Part shown: positions 16,341 through 23,746 of the stretch, piece by piece
Position numbering within the stretch: position 1 is the stretch's first letter
Layout of the letters: every line of letters starts with the position of its first letter
NCBI RefSeq assembly: GCF_002283555.1
Contig: NZ_MVOI01000012.1
Span: 3,931 to 67,930 of the forward strand
Direction: 5' to 3'
DNA length: 64,000 nt
Source: Rubrivirga sp. SAORIC476
Lineage (GTDB): Bacteria > Bacteroidota > Rhodothermia > Rhodothermales > Rubricoccaceae
Notes under the pieces: model-generated
What the model was told of the DNA's origin: nothing
Seen by the model: the letters and a program-made list of their open reading frames with translations, nothing else
The model's database searches: none
Position numbers and translations under genes: made by a program

Positions 16341-16400
16341 CACAGGCGTCCGCAACCGCGCGGGCGGGACGGCGACAGGAGGAGGACCGGTCCTGCCGCG

Positions 16401-17663
16401 TCAGGCCGACCGGTGGCCGCCGAGCAGGGGCAGGGTCAAGTGGAACGTGGAGCCCGCGCCGAGACCGGGGCTCTCCGCCCACAGTCGCCCTCCGTGCTGG
16501 ACCGCGATGGCCCGCGCGACCGTCAGCCCGACACCCAGCCCCTCGTGCTCTCGCTGGTCGCCCTGGGAGACTTGCTCGTAGGCTTCGAAGATGCGCTCCA
16601 GGTCCTCGGCCTGGAGTCCGCGGCCCTCATCGCGGATCCGAATGTGGACGCCTCCATCTCCCACCAGCGCGTCCACGGAGACCGGCGACGCCGGAGATGA
16701 GAACTGGACCGCGTTGCGGAGCAGGTTGGTAAACGCGAGCCGGATCCGGGGCCCGTGCCCCTCCACCTCCACTCCCTCCGGAAACCGGACCCGGATGTCG
16801 CCCTGGACTGACTGTGCGGCCTCGACCATCAGGCACCTCAGCGACACGACCCGTCCCGGATGCATCCCGAGGTCGGCATGGAGGCTCGCCATCACGTCGA
16901 GGGTCTCCACCACGTTCGTCATCCGGTACCCTGCCCGGACGACCGCGTCGGCGTACGGCGTCAGGTCGGCACGGACCTCCTCGGCGAGGATCTGCCCGAA
17001 CCCACGGACCGAGGTCAGCGGCGTTCGCATCTCGTGCGAGGTGATGGCCAGGAAGTTGTTCTTCAGCCGGTCGAGGTCGGCCAGCTTCTGGTTCAGCCGG
17101 AGCAGCGCGTCCTCGTAGCGCGCGTTGCGAATCGCGACGGCCGCCTGAGCGGCCACGACGAGGAGCGCTTCGGCATCGTCGCGCGTAAAGCCGCCCCGGT
17201 GCGGGTTGAGGACCTCCAGCACCCCGACCGGCCGCCCGTCGATGCGCATGGGAGCACCCAGCAGCGAGCGCGTGTCGAACCCCGTGTCGCCGTCGATTTC
17301 CGTGTAGTGCCGTCCATCGGTCTTCGCGTTCGAGGCGTATACCACCCGGTCCTCGGTGTAGATGGTCCCCGCGAGGCTCCCATGGATCGGGACCAGCATG
17401 CCGACCAGGTCGTCGCCGACCTGTCCGCTGGCGGCCTCGAACCGCAGGGCGTCCGCGTGCTCGTCGTAGAGCAGGATCGACGCCGCCTCACAGTTCGCGA
17501 CCGCCGCGGCGGTCTGCGTGATCACGCGCAGCAGCCGGTTCGTATCGCCGTACGTGTTCAGGGCGATGTTGATGTCGAGGAGCCGCCGCAACCGGTCGAG
17601 CGGAGTCGCGGTCGCGGACGGCGCGGCGGGCGCGAAGCGGCGAGGAGCTAGGGCGGTGTGCAT
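16401..17663 (-). CDS. GAF-domain sensor histidine kinase
   Basis: This 420-residue soluble kinase has no membrane segment. An N-terminal GAF domain (about 30-180; ASILLYDEHADALRFEAASG...VGVLEVLNPHRGGF) is followed by a HisKA dimerisation helix with the phospho-acceptor in AITSHEMRTPLTSVRGFG. A HATPase domain follows, with N-box NLLRNAVQF, G1 IRDEGRGL and G2 HEGLGVGLTVARAIA. No response regulator is adjacent, so the partner is unknown. The frame reaches back to 17801; ATG 17663 is chosen because a CATCTTGG element lies about 23 nt upstream, but ATG 17801 cannot be excluded. A 16-bp perfect palindrome lies at 17813. Confidence 0.88.
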   Translation of the reverse strand: MHTALAPRRFAPAAPSATATPLDRLRRLLDINIALNTYGDTNRLLRVITQTAAAVANCEAASILLYDEHADALRFEAASGQVGDDLVGMLVPIHGSLAGTIYTEDRVVYASNAKTDGRHYTEIDGDTGFDTRSLLGAPMRIDGRPVGVLEVLNPHRGGFTRDDAEALLVVAAQAAVAIRNARYEDALLRLNQKLADLDRLKNNFLAITSHEMRTPLTSVRGFGQILAEEVRADLTPYADAVVRAGYRMTNVVETLDVMASLHADLGMHPGRVVSLRCLMVEAAQSVQGDIRVRFPEGVEVEGHGPRIRLAFTNLLRNAVQFSSPASPVSVDALVGDGGVHIRIRDEGRGLQAEDLERIFEAYEQVSQGDQREHEGLGVGLTVARAIAVQHGGRLWAESPGLGAGSTFHLTLPLLGGHRSA

Positions 17664-17764
17664 CGGCGAGCCTGGGGGACAGGCCTCCAAGATGCGGGTC
17701 GAATCCTCCCTCCCGAGGGCCTGGCCCTTCGCGGCCGGGCTTTGGCTCTGCCCGATTCCACTAG

Positions 17765-17773
17765 CAAAAAGTA
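17765..17773 (-). promoter_or_regulatory. Possible -7 element TACTTTTTG for histidine kinase
   Basis: Minus-strand TACTTTTTG resembles TAnnTTTG and is the most AT-rich spot in the divergent region. It lies about 100 nt before ATG 17663 and would be inside the gene if translation began at 17801. Confidence 0.35.
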
Positions 17774-17812
17774 AACGCATCGCCTCGTGCATCCGGACCA
17801 TTCGGAACGGCC

Positions 17813-17828
17813 GTTCCGCGCCCCGGTA
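17813..17828. promoter_or_regulatory. Perfect 16-bp palindrome, operator candidate
   Basis: CGGAACGGCCGTTCCG is its own reverse complement. It lies 12 bp outside the longest possible kinase reading frame and about 40 bp upstream of the possible -7 element. This is a position fit for a dimeric regulator site. Confidence 0.45.
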
Positions 17829-18038
17829 GCGACGACCGATGAGGGGTAGATACGGAACCTTATGGGGGTCGGACTCGGCCGGTGTCCTGCCTATGAGAAG
17901 CCCCTCCCCGCCTTCGCAGGGCGCTCGGACTGATGCAGGCCGCCGCTGTCGCGTGCGTGGCAGATCTTGTCGGGGCTGCCCACACGGTCCGCCTGCTCCT
18001 CCCCGCGAGCGGGCGACGCTCGCCTCCCCGTCTCATCT

Positions 18039-18419
18039 ATGACCGAACCGATGCAACCCGCCCCCCCATCGAGCGACTGGCGCGCCGAGCGGCTGGCCCG
18101 GCTCCGCACGCTGATCCTCCTCGCTGACCCCGCGGTGGTCGAGGAGGTAAAGTGGCGGAAGCCCACGAACCCGGACGGCGTCCTGGCGTGGTCCCACGAC
18201 GGGCTGATCTGCACCGGCGAGACGTACAAAGACAAGGTCAAGCTCACGTTCGCTCGCGGGGCCGCGCTCGACGACCCGACCGGGCTGTTCAACGCCAGCC
18301 TGACCGGCACAACGCGCCGGGCCATCGACCTCCACGAGAAGACCGAGGTGGACGAGACCGCATTTCTCGCGTTGATCCGAGAGGCCGTCCGGTCGAACCA
18401 GGCGCGGGCCGCAGGCTAG
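18039..18419 (+). CDS. DUF1801 domain protein
   Basis: This 126-residue soluble protein of the DUF1801/YdhG-like fold has the recognisable core VVEEVKWRKPTNPDGVLAWSHDGLICTGETYKDKVKLTFARGAALDDP. The pattern VxExxKWxxP...F...V.LxFxxGA is characteristic. Biochemical role is unknown. ATG 18039 gives MTEPMQPAPP; ATG 18051 is equally possible. An earlier ATG in frame would add 24 low-complexity residues and was rejected. Confidence 0.8.
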   Translation: MTEPMQPAPPSSDWRAERLARLRTLILLADPAVVEEVKWRKPTNPDGVLAWSHDGLICTGETYKDKVKLTFARGAALDDPTGLFNASLTGTTRRAIDLHEKTEVDETAFLALIREAVRSNQARAAG

Positions 18420-18473
18420 GCGCCGCATGGGCGCATTCCCGGAAGCGTCACAGCCCGGCGCCGGGAGTCCCGG

Positions 18474-18480
18474 TAGCTTC
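18474..18480 (+). promoter_or_regulatory. Putative -7 element TAGCTTC for FKBP lipoprotein
   Basis: TAGCTTC lies 25 nt before ATG 18506. The leader in between ends in a CCCCC tract and has no Shine-Dalgarno sequence. Confidence 0.5.
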
Positions 18481-18505
18481 CCCGCTTCCTCACGGACTCT
18501 CCCCC

Positions 18506-19435
18506 ATGACCTTCCGCCTCCTCCTCCCCGCCGTCGCCCTGCTGGCGTTCGCCGGCTGCAACGGCTCCAGCTCCGCCGGGACCGCCAACCTCGACGGCAT
18601 CGCCGACGCCGATGCCTTCCAGCAGGTCTCGTACAACGTCGGCTATCAGTCCGCGCAGCAGTTCCTGCAGCAGGACTCGTCGTTCAGCTTCGCGCGCTTC
18701 GTCGACGGCTTCAACGCCGGCCTGGCGGGCGACTCGGTCGAGATCGCGTATGCGCTTGGCCTCCAGTACGGTCTGCAGGTGGGCCAGGACACGCTGGGCA
18801 CCATCGACCGCGAGCTGTTCCTGTCGGGCGTCCGTTCGGGCCTCAACGGCGACTCGCTGCGCCTCTCGCCGGAGCAGTTCCAGGCCGCTCAGGCCATCGT
18901 CGAGGACTCCGTCTCGATCCGCCAGATCCGGGCGCGCGCCAAGACCGACGACGCCGCAGCGCGGACGCTGACGCAGATCCAGGCCAACGCCGTCTCGGCC
19001 GACTCGTTCATGACGGCGGTCCGGGCCCGGCAGGGCGTCCGGGAGCTGGGCGACGGCGTGCTCTACACCGTCCAGACGGAGGGCGAGGGCGCCAGCCCGA
19101 CTGAGAACGATCGCGTCGCGATCCGCTACCGCGGCACGTTCATCAACGGCCAGGAGTTCGACGCCTCTGGTGAGGAGCCGGCCGTGCTCTCCGTCAACCA
19201 GGTGGTGCCGGGCTTCGCGGCGGCGCTCAAGGACATGAAGCCGGGCGAGACGCGCACGGTGTTCATCCCGCCGTCGCAGGCCTACGGCCTGATGGGCCAG
19301 CCCGGCCCCGGCGGTGAGGGCGGCGTGCCGCCGAACTCGGTGCTCCAGTTCGAGCTGACGCTCGTCGAGATCCTCGACATGACGCCTCCGGCCGGCACCT
19401 TCGGCCCAGGCCAGATGCGCTCGCCGGGTCGCTAG
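18506..19435 (+). CDS. FKBP-type peptidyl-prolyl cis-trans isomerase, lipoprotein
   Basis: This 309-residue envelope protein begins with a lipoprotein signal MTFRLLLPAVALLAFAGC, so the lipidated residue is Cys18. An FKBP N-terminal dimerisation-like region (about 30-190), rich in Gln and Ala, is followed by the FKBP catalytic domain (about 195-295). The catalytic domain has the usual landmarks: DRVAIRYRGTFINGQEFDAS, VVPGFAAALKDMKPGETRTVFIPPSQAYG, and PPNSVLQFELTLVEIL. It is likely a periplasmic folding helper. The upstream DUF1801 frame ends 86 bp before, and a TAGCTTC promoter is present, so it is probably transcribed alone. Confidence 0.93.
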   Translation: MTFRLLLPAVALLAFAGCNGSSSAGTANLDGIADADAFQQVSYNVGYQSAQQFLQQDSSFSFARFVDGFNAGLAGDSVEIAYALGLQYGLQVGQDTLGTIDRELFLSGVRSGLNGDSLRLSPEQFQAAQAIVEDSVSIRQIRARAKTDDAAARTLTQIQANAVSADSFMTAVRARQGVRELGDGVLYTVQTEGEGASPTENDRVAIRYRGTFINGQEFDASGEEPAVLSVNQVVPGFAAALKDMKPGETRTVFIPPSQAYGLMGQPGPGGEGGVPPNSVLQFELTLVEILDMTPPAGTFGPGQMRSPGR

Positions 19436-19455
19436 CGCCCCCGAGCTTCCGCTCT

Positions 19456-19487
19456 GCGGGCCGCTCCGATGCGTCGGGGCGGCCCGC
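19456..19487 (+). terminator. Strong hairpin after FKBP gene
   Basis: GCGGGCCGC (19456-19464) pairs with GCGGCCCGC (19479-19487), and inner CCGA pairs with TCGG around a 4-nt loop. It lies 20 bp past the stop codon, between convergent genes. There is no T tract after the stem. Confidence 0.6.
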
Positions 19488-19502
19488 TCTGCGTCAGGGG
19501 GG

Positions 19503-19526
19503 GCTTGGCCGCCGTCGCGGCCAAGC
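19503..19526. terminator. Second hairpin between FKBP and recQ genes
   Basis: A perfect 10-bp stem, GCTTGGCCGC and its complement around a CGTC loop. With the hairpin at 19456 it separates two convergent genes and could stop transcription from either side. No T tract. Confidence 0.5.
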
Positions 19527-19598
19527 GGGCGGCATGATCTCGACACCCCCAGGAGCGGCGGTGCCACGCCCTGCAGCGGCAGGCCGACCCCGAGCCGC

Positions 19599-21770
19599 CT
19601 ACGCCGCCTCGGCGACCAGTTCGAGCACCTCGGCGCCGTACTGCTCCCACTTGGCCGGGCCGACGCCCGAGACGGCCAGCATCTCGTCCTCAGAGGCGGG
19701 CCGAGACTGCGCGATGCCACGGAGCGTCCGGTCGTTGAAGACGACGTAGGACGGCACCCCCCGCTCCGTGGCGACCCCGGTGCGCCACTGGCGGAGGGCC
19801 TCGAAGAGCGCACCGTCGGCGCCGTCCAGCGGCTCCTCGGTGGAGCCGGAGCCCCGACTGGGCGAGCGGCTCCCGAAAGCGGGCACCTCGATGTCGATCG
19901 TCTCGCGGTAGTCGATGGCCTGGTCGCCGAGCGGCGTGAGTTCCACGACCGGGTACTCGTCCCCGCCGATGCGGAGGTAGCCCTTCAGCAGGAGGTCCTT
20001 GTAGATGCCGTCCACGGTGCCCTGCCCGAGGTGCTGCAGGCGCCCGAAGTAGGCGTGGCCCTCGTACTTGTCCATGCCCTTCGCCTTCGAGCCCGCCAGG
20101 ATCTTGGCGAGCGTCAGGCGGCCCACCGGCCACCGCATCCGGCGCACGGCGTCGAGCAGGCCGATGGCGACGCGCGAGGCCATCGGCACGTCGTCCCACT
20201 CGGGGATTTCCCCTGGCACGCGAGCCTCCAGCCGCACCCGCTGGCGGCAGGCGTCACAGCAGACCTCCGGCTCTACGGCCGTCTCGGCGGCGTCGCCAAA
20301 GTGGTCGAGGATGGTCCGGCGGCGGCAGTCCGAGGTCTGGGCGTAGCGGACGATGCCCATCAGCGACTCCATCTGGTCGCCCCGGTGCTTGTCGACCGAC
20401 GAGAGCGCGCGGTCGATGTCTCGCTGGACCCACTCGCGCGGGATCCAGCGCGCCGGGCCTGCGCGGTCGTCGCGCTCGGCGAGGGCGCCCGCGGTCACGA
20501 GGCGCCGGAGCACGTTGGGCAGCTTGGACGCATGGACCCCCGAGTCCTCGCTCATGGCGAGCAGGAAATCGGCGTCCGATGCCCCGGCGGTCGGGTCGTA
20601 TGCCTCGCCCATCGCGGCGATCTCTTCGTCGAGACGGACCGAGGCGCGCTTGACGTGATTCCACACGCGGCGGAGGTCGTCGACGGTCGGAGCCCCCTGC
20701 TCGATGAACCACTCCTTGAGCTGGCGGTCCTGAGGAGCGTAGAGCAGGAGCGCGACCGCGGGTCGTCCGTCGCGGCCCGCGCGCCCGGCCTCCTGGTAGT
20801 AGCTCTCCAGGGTCGACGGGATCGACCAGTGGGCCACGAACCGCACGTCGCCGCGGTCGACGCCCATCCCGAACGCGTTGGTGGCAACCACCGTGTGGAG
20901 GCGCCCGCTCACGAACTGCTCTTGCACGTGCGCCCGTTCGGCGTCGGGCAGCCCGGCGTGGTAGGCCTCACACGGCCGCCCGACCTGCTCGCGGACGAAC
21001 CGCGCCAGCGCCTCGCAGTCCTTCCGCGTGGCGACGTAGATCAGCCCAGCCTCGTCGGGCCGTGCGTTGAGAAACCGGTGCAGCACCTGCCGCTTCTGGT
21101 CGGCGGTGGCGGTGGCCTTGACCTCGAAGACCAGGTTGGGACGGTTGAAGCCGGTGACGAGGCGGGCGGGGTCGCGGAGGTCGAGCTGCGCGGCGATGTC
21201 GTCCTGCACGCGCGGCGTGGCCGTCGCCGTCAGCGCGACACAGGGCGGGTCGCCCATCCCCCGGCGAGCGGACGCCAGCGCGAGGTAGTCCGGCCGGAAG
21301 TCGTGGCCCCACTGGCTCACGCAGTGCGCTTCGTCGACGGCCAGCAGTGCCACGCCGACCTCCCGGAGCGTCTTCTGAAACGACGGCAGGCGCAGGCGCT
21401 CGGGCGCGGCGTAGACCAGCCGGAGACGCCCGCCTCGGAGGTCCGCCAGCACCTCGCGGCGCTCGGTCTGGCTCTGCGACGAGTTGACGTACGCCGCCGC
21501 GATGCCGCGCGCCCGGAGGGCGTCCACCTGATCCTTCATCAGCGCGATGAGCGGCGACACGACGACGGTGACGCCCTCGGGCTTGAGGAGCGCGCCGAGC
21601 TGGTAGACGAGGCTCTTGCCTGCGCCGGTCGGCATCACCACGAGCGCGTCCCGGCCTTCCAGCACCGGCCGGATGGCGTCCTCCTGACCCGGCCGGAGGC
21701 TCTCGAACCCGAAGTGCTCGCGGAGCGCGCCCCGCAGGGCGGCGGAGACGGCGGGGGGCGAGGCGGTCAC
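19599..21770 (-). CDS. recQ: ATP-dependent DNA helicase RecQ
   Basis: This 723-residue 3'-5' helicase serves recombination and repair. Walker A is MPTGAGKS (46-53), the DEAH box sits in LLAVDEAHCVSQWGHDFRPDY, and motif VI is in YYQEAGRAGRDGRP. The zinc-binding cysteines are in CRRRTILDHFGD...CCDACR. A winged-helix RQC region follows, and a C-terminal HRDC domain (about 645-720; LFEALRQWRTGVATERGVPSYVVFNDRTL...) completes the classic RecQ layout. Length is somewhat above the Escherichia coli enzyme because of the linker between RQC and HRDC. It stands alone. Confidence 0.97.
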   Translation of the reverse strand: MTASPPAVSAALRGALREHFGFESLRPGQEDAIRPVLEGRDALVVMPTGAGKSLVYQLGALLKPEGVTVVVSPLIALMKDQVDALRARGIAAAYVNSSQSQTERREVLADLRGGRLRLVYAAPERLRLPSFQKTLREVGVALLAVDEAHCVSQWGHDFRPDYLALASARRGMGDPPCVALTATATPRVQDDIAAQLDLRDPARLVTGFNRPNLVFEVKATATADQKRQVLHRFLNARPDEAGLIYVATRKDCEALARFVREQVGRPCEAYHAGLPDAERAHVQEQFVSGRLHTVVATNAFGMGVDRGDVRFVAHWSIPSTLESYYQEAGRAGRDGRPAVALLLYAPQDRQLKEWFIEQGAPTVDDLRRVWNHVKRASVRLDEEIAAMGEAYDPTAGASDADFLLAMSEDSGVHASKLPNVLRRLVTAGALAERDDRAGPARWIPREWVQRDIDRALSSVDKHRGDQMESLMGIVRYAQTSDCRRRTILDHFGDAAETAVEPEVCCDACRQRVRLEARVPGEIPEWDDVPMASRVAIGLLDAVRRMRWPVGRLTLAKILAGSKAKGMDKYEGHAYFGRLQHLGQGTVDGIYKDLLLKGYLRIGGDEYPVVELTPLGDQAIDYRETIDIEVPAFGSRSPSRGSGSTEEPLDGADGALFEALRQWRTGVATERGVPSYVVFNDRTLRGIAQSRPASEDEMLAVSGVGPAKWEQYGAEVLELVAEAA

Positions 21771-21855
21771 GGTCGAGGCGGGAAGACGAGGGGATACAGA
21801 ACGGGCCTGCGTGCCGGGACCCCAGCACCGCAGACGCCTCCACAGTCGGACGACT

Positions 21856-21878
21856 CGCTGACAGGTTTGTTGTCAGCG
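21856..21878 (-). terminator. Perfect 8-bp hairpin downstream of lipoprotein gene
   Basis: CGCTGACA and TGTCAGCG flank a 7-nt loop. It lies 23 bp past the stop of the lipoprotein at 21901 and upstream of recQ. No T tract, so termination is only suggested. Confidence 0.45.
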
Positions 21879-21900
21879 GCGCCGGGTCCGTCGGCTCGGA

Positions 21901-22479
21901 TCAGTCGAAGAACTGGACCGTGATGCGCACGTCGAAGTCCGCGATGGCGTCTCCGTTGCGGTCGAAGCCCTCCAGCGAAAAGGTCTGCGCGCGTCCGGTC
22001 TCGATGTCCGGCGCGTAGTCACGGAGCCTGAACGTGTACGACTCCGCCATCGCGTCGTCCGGGTTGGGGTCGTAGTCGAACAGCGCGAGGTAAAGCGGAT
22101 CGTCGAGGTCGCGGACGACATAGCCAGGGTCGACCTCCCACACGAGCGGAAAATCCACGACGCGCACGTCCTCAAACCAGGCCTGCCCCGTCCCGCCGAT
22201 GGGGAACACGATGTCGTCGTCGTCGCGGGCATTCAGCCGGTCGCCGCCCGGGTCGGACTGGTAGTCCACGTCGTCGTCGAAGAGCCGGAAGTAGATCTCC
22301 GGACCGTCGCTGAGCGGGTTGTTGCCGTCCCAGCCCTCCCCGGCCGGGTCGGAGAGCGGCGCGTCGTCGACGGTGATCTTGAGAATCTCAGCCGTGACCG
22401 GTGGGCCGGGCGTGTTCGGGCCGGAGTCGCAGCCCGCAGCGACCAGGAGGAGAACGACGAGAGAGCAGAGGACGCGCAT
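21901..22479 (-). CDS. Small lipoprotein, paralogue of the next gene
   Basis: This 192-residue protein has lipoprotein signal MRVLCSLVVLLLVAAGC, lipidated at Cys17. The mature part is rich in Asp, Tyr and Phe. A KITVDDAPLSDPAGEGWDGNNPLSDGPEIYFRLFDD segment matches the organisation of the neighbouring lipoprotein (VEDLDLDQPWDNPLTDDLPDIYVNI). The later FDRNGDAIADFDVRITVQF also aligns in spirit. No known family is recognised; the beta-rich, Asp-rich composition would suit a C2-like or calcium-binding fold, which is only a guess. A TAGCTTG element lies 22 nt upstream, so it probably has its own promoter despite the paralogue 52 bp upstream. Confidence 0.75.
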   Translation of the reverse strand: MRVLCSLVVLLLVAAGCDSGPNTPGPPVTAEILKITVDDAPLSDPAGEGWDGNNPLSDGPEIYFRLFDDDVDYQSDPGGDRLNARDDDDIVFPIGGTGQAWFEDVRVVDFPLVWEVDPGYVVRDLDDPLYLALFDYDPNPDDAMAESYTFRLRDYAPDIETGRAQTFSLEGFDRNGDAIADFDVRITVQFFD

Positions 22480-22501
22480 CGGAAGGCAGGGGGACCGTCT
22501 G

Positions 22502-22508
22502 CAAGCTA
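22502..22508 (-). promoter_or_regulatory. Putative -7 element TAGCTTG for lipoprotein
   Basis: TAGCTTG on the minus strand, 22 nt before ATG 22479, between the two paralogous lipoprotein genes. Confidence 0.5.
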
Positions 22509-22531
22509 CGGAGCCGCCACCTTCGCTCGCC

Positions 22532-22993
22532 TCACTCCCAGCGGACGAAGATCCGGACCCGCCCCTGCTCGTTCTCGAACGCGAGCGCGGTCGTCTCGCC
22601 GATCTCCTGGCCGGCGTACCGCTCGCCGAAGGTGAACGGACCCGCCGCGAACATCTGGTCATCTCCGGCGAAGTCGCGGTCCGCCACGGAGAGCAGGACC
22701 GTCGCATCGAGCGGGACCGCGTACTCGCCCGAGGCGGGGAACGTGAGCGGCAGCGCCTCGACGTTCTCCCGGACATCGCTCCGGAATTCAGGCGCGAAGA
22801 GGGCGCCCGTCTCGTCGTTGATGTTGACGTAGATGTCGGGCAGGTCGTCCGTGAGCGGGTTGTCCCAGGGCTGATCGAGGTCGAGGTCTTCTACCACCAC
22901 CCGCTGGATGGCGGCGGACTGGACGCCCTGCGGACCCAGGATGTCGCACGCCGGGAGCGCCAGGAGCAAGGCCAGGAGGAGCAGGGCACGCAT
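22532..22993 (-). CDS. Small lipoprotein, paralogue of the preceding gene
   Basis: This 153-residue protein has signal MRALLLLALLLALPAC, lipidated at Cys16. The mature domain contains VVVEDLDLDQPWDNPLTDDLPDIYVNINDE and TVLLSVADRDFAGDDQMF. The latter is a pattern reminiscent of C2-type domains, where Asp residues in loops bind calcium. It appears to be a shorter, diverged copy of the lipoprotein at 21901. Function unknown. The C-rich leader before ATG 22993 lacks a Shine-Dalgarno sequence. The divergent hisB promoter lies about 100 bp away. Confidence 0.75.
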   Translation of the reverse strand: MRALLLLALLLALPACDILGPQGVQSAAIQRVVVEDLDLDQPWDNPLTDDLPDIYVNINDETGALFAPEFRSDVRENVEALPLTFPASGEYAVPLDATVLLSVADRDFAGDDQMFAAGPFTFGERYAGQEIGETTALAFENEQGRVRIFVRWE

Positions 22994-23095
22994 AGGGGTG
23001 TCGGTGTGTGGGGCACCAACATCCCTCCCTGTCCGATGTCCGCCCTGCCCCATTCTCTCCACGGCATCTGGTCCGTCTGCACCAGTCTGCCGAGG

Positions 23096-23102
23096 TAGCT
23101 TC
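23096..23102 (+). promoter_or_regulatory. Putative -7 element TAGCTTC, 4 nt before hisB ATG
   Basis: TAGCTTC ends only 4 nt before ATG 23107. If this is the -7 box, the transcript starts at or inside the start codon (leaderless), or translation begins further in. No -33 TTG is evident. Confidence 0.45.
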
Positions 23103-23106
23103 TCGC

Positions 23107-23709
23107 ATGGCCGACCTCTCCCCCCGCTCCGCAACCGTCGAGCGCCGGACCGCCGAGACCGCGATCCGCCTGACGCTCGACCTCGACGCCGCCGCGCCGA
23201 CCTACGCCAACGCCACCGGCGTCGGCTTTCTGGACCACATGCTGGACCTGTTCGCGCGCCACGGCCGCTTCGGCCTCACCGTCGAGGCGGAGGGCGACCT
23301 CCACGTGGACGACCACCATACCGTCGAGGACGTGGGCATCTGCCTCGGGCAGGCGCTGGGCGAGGCGCTCGGCGACAAGGCCTTCATCACGCGCTACGGC
23401 GCGGCGACGGTCCCGATGGACGAGGCGCTGGCCCGCGCTGTCTTCGACCTCTCCGGCCGGGCCTACCTGGTGTTCGAGGCGCACTTCGACCGCGAGCGCG
23501 TCGGCGACCTGTCGACGGAGCTGGTGGAGCACTTCTGGTGGAGCGTCGCCGAGCACGCCCGGCTGACCCTCCACCTGGACGTGCTCCGGGGGATGAACGA
23601 CCACCACCGCATCGAGGCGCTCTTCAAAGCCGCCGCGCGGGCACTGCGGCAGGCCGTCGACCGCGACCCCGCGGGCGACCGGTTGCCGAGCACCAAAGAG
23701 GCGCTCTGA
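23107..23709 (+). CDS. hisB: Imidazoleglycerol-phosphate dehydratase
   Basis: This 200-residue monofunctional enzyme of histidine biosynthesis dehydrates imidazole-glycerol phosphate to imidazole-acetol phosphate. Metal-binding motifs are intact: GFLDHMLDLFARHGRF, DDHHTVEDVGICLG and HHRIEALFKAAARALR, plus VEHFWWSVAEHARLTLHL. The phosphatase half fused in enterobacterial HisB is absent. No other his gene is nearby, so the pathway is scattered. Start chosen at ATG 23107 (MADLSPRSATVERRTAET), which matches the family N-terminus; an upstream in-frame ATG would extend into the promoter. Confidence 0.96.
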   Translation: MADLSPRSATVERRTAETAIRLTLDLDAAAPTYANATGVGFLDHMLDLFARHGRFGLTVEAEGDLHVDDHHTVEDVGICLGQALGEALGDKAFITRYGAATVPMDEALARAVFDLSGRAYLVFEAHFDRERVGDLSTELVEHFWWSVAEHARLTLHLDVLRGMNDHHRIEALFKAAARALRQAVDRDPAGDRLPSTKEAL

Positions 23710-23746
23710 CGCGACGCGTGCCGCGCACTCAGCAAGAGCCGACCGA

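Larger units (their letters stand above)
17664..18038. other. Intergenic region between kinase and DUF1801 gene
   Basis: This 375-bp divergent gap holds an AT-richer patch at 17762-17776 and a perfect palindrome at 17813-17828. Otherwise no gene or RNA is recognisable. If the longer kinase start is used, half of it becomes coding. Confidence 0.5.
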
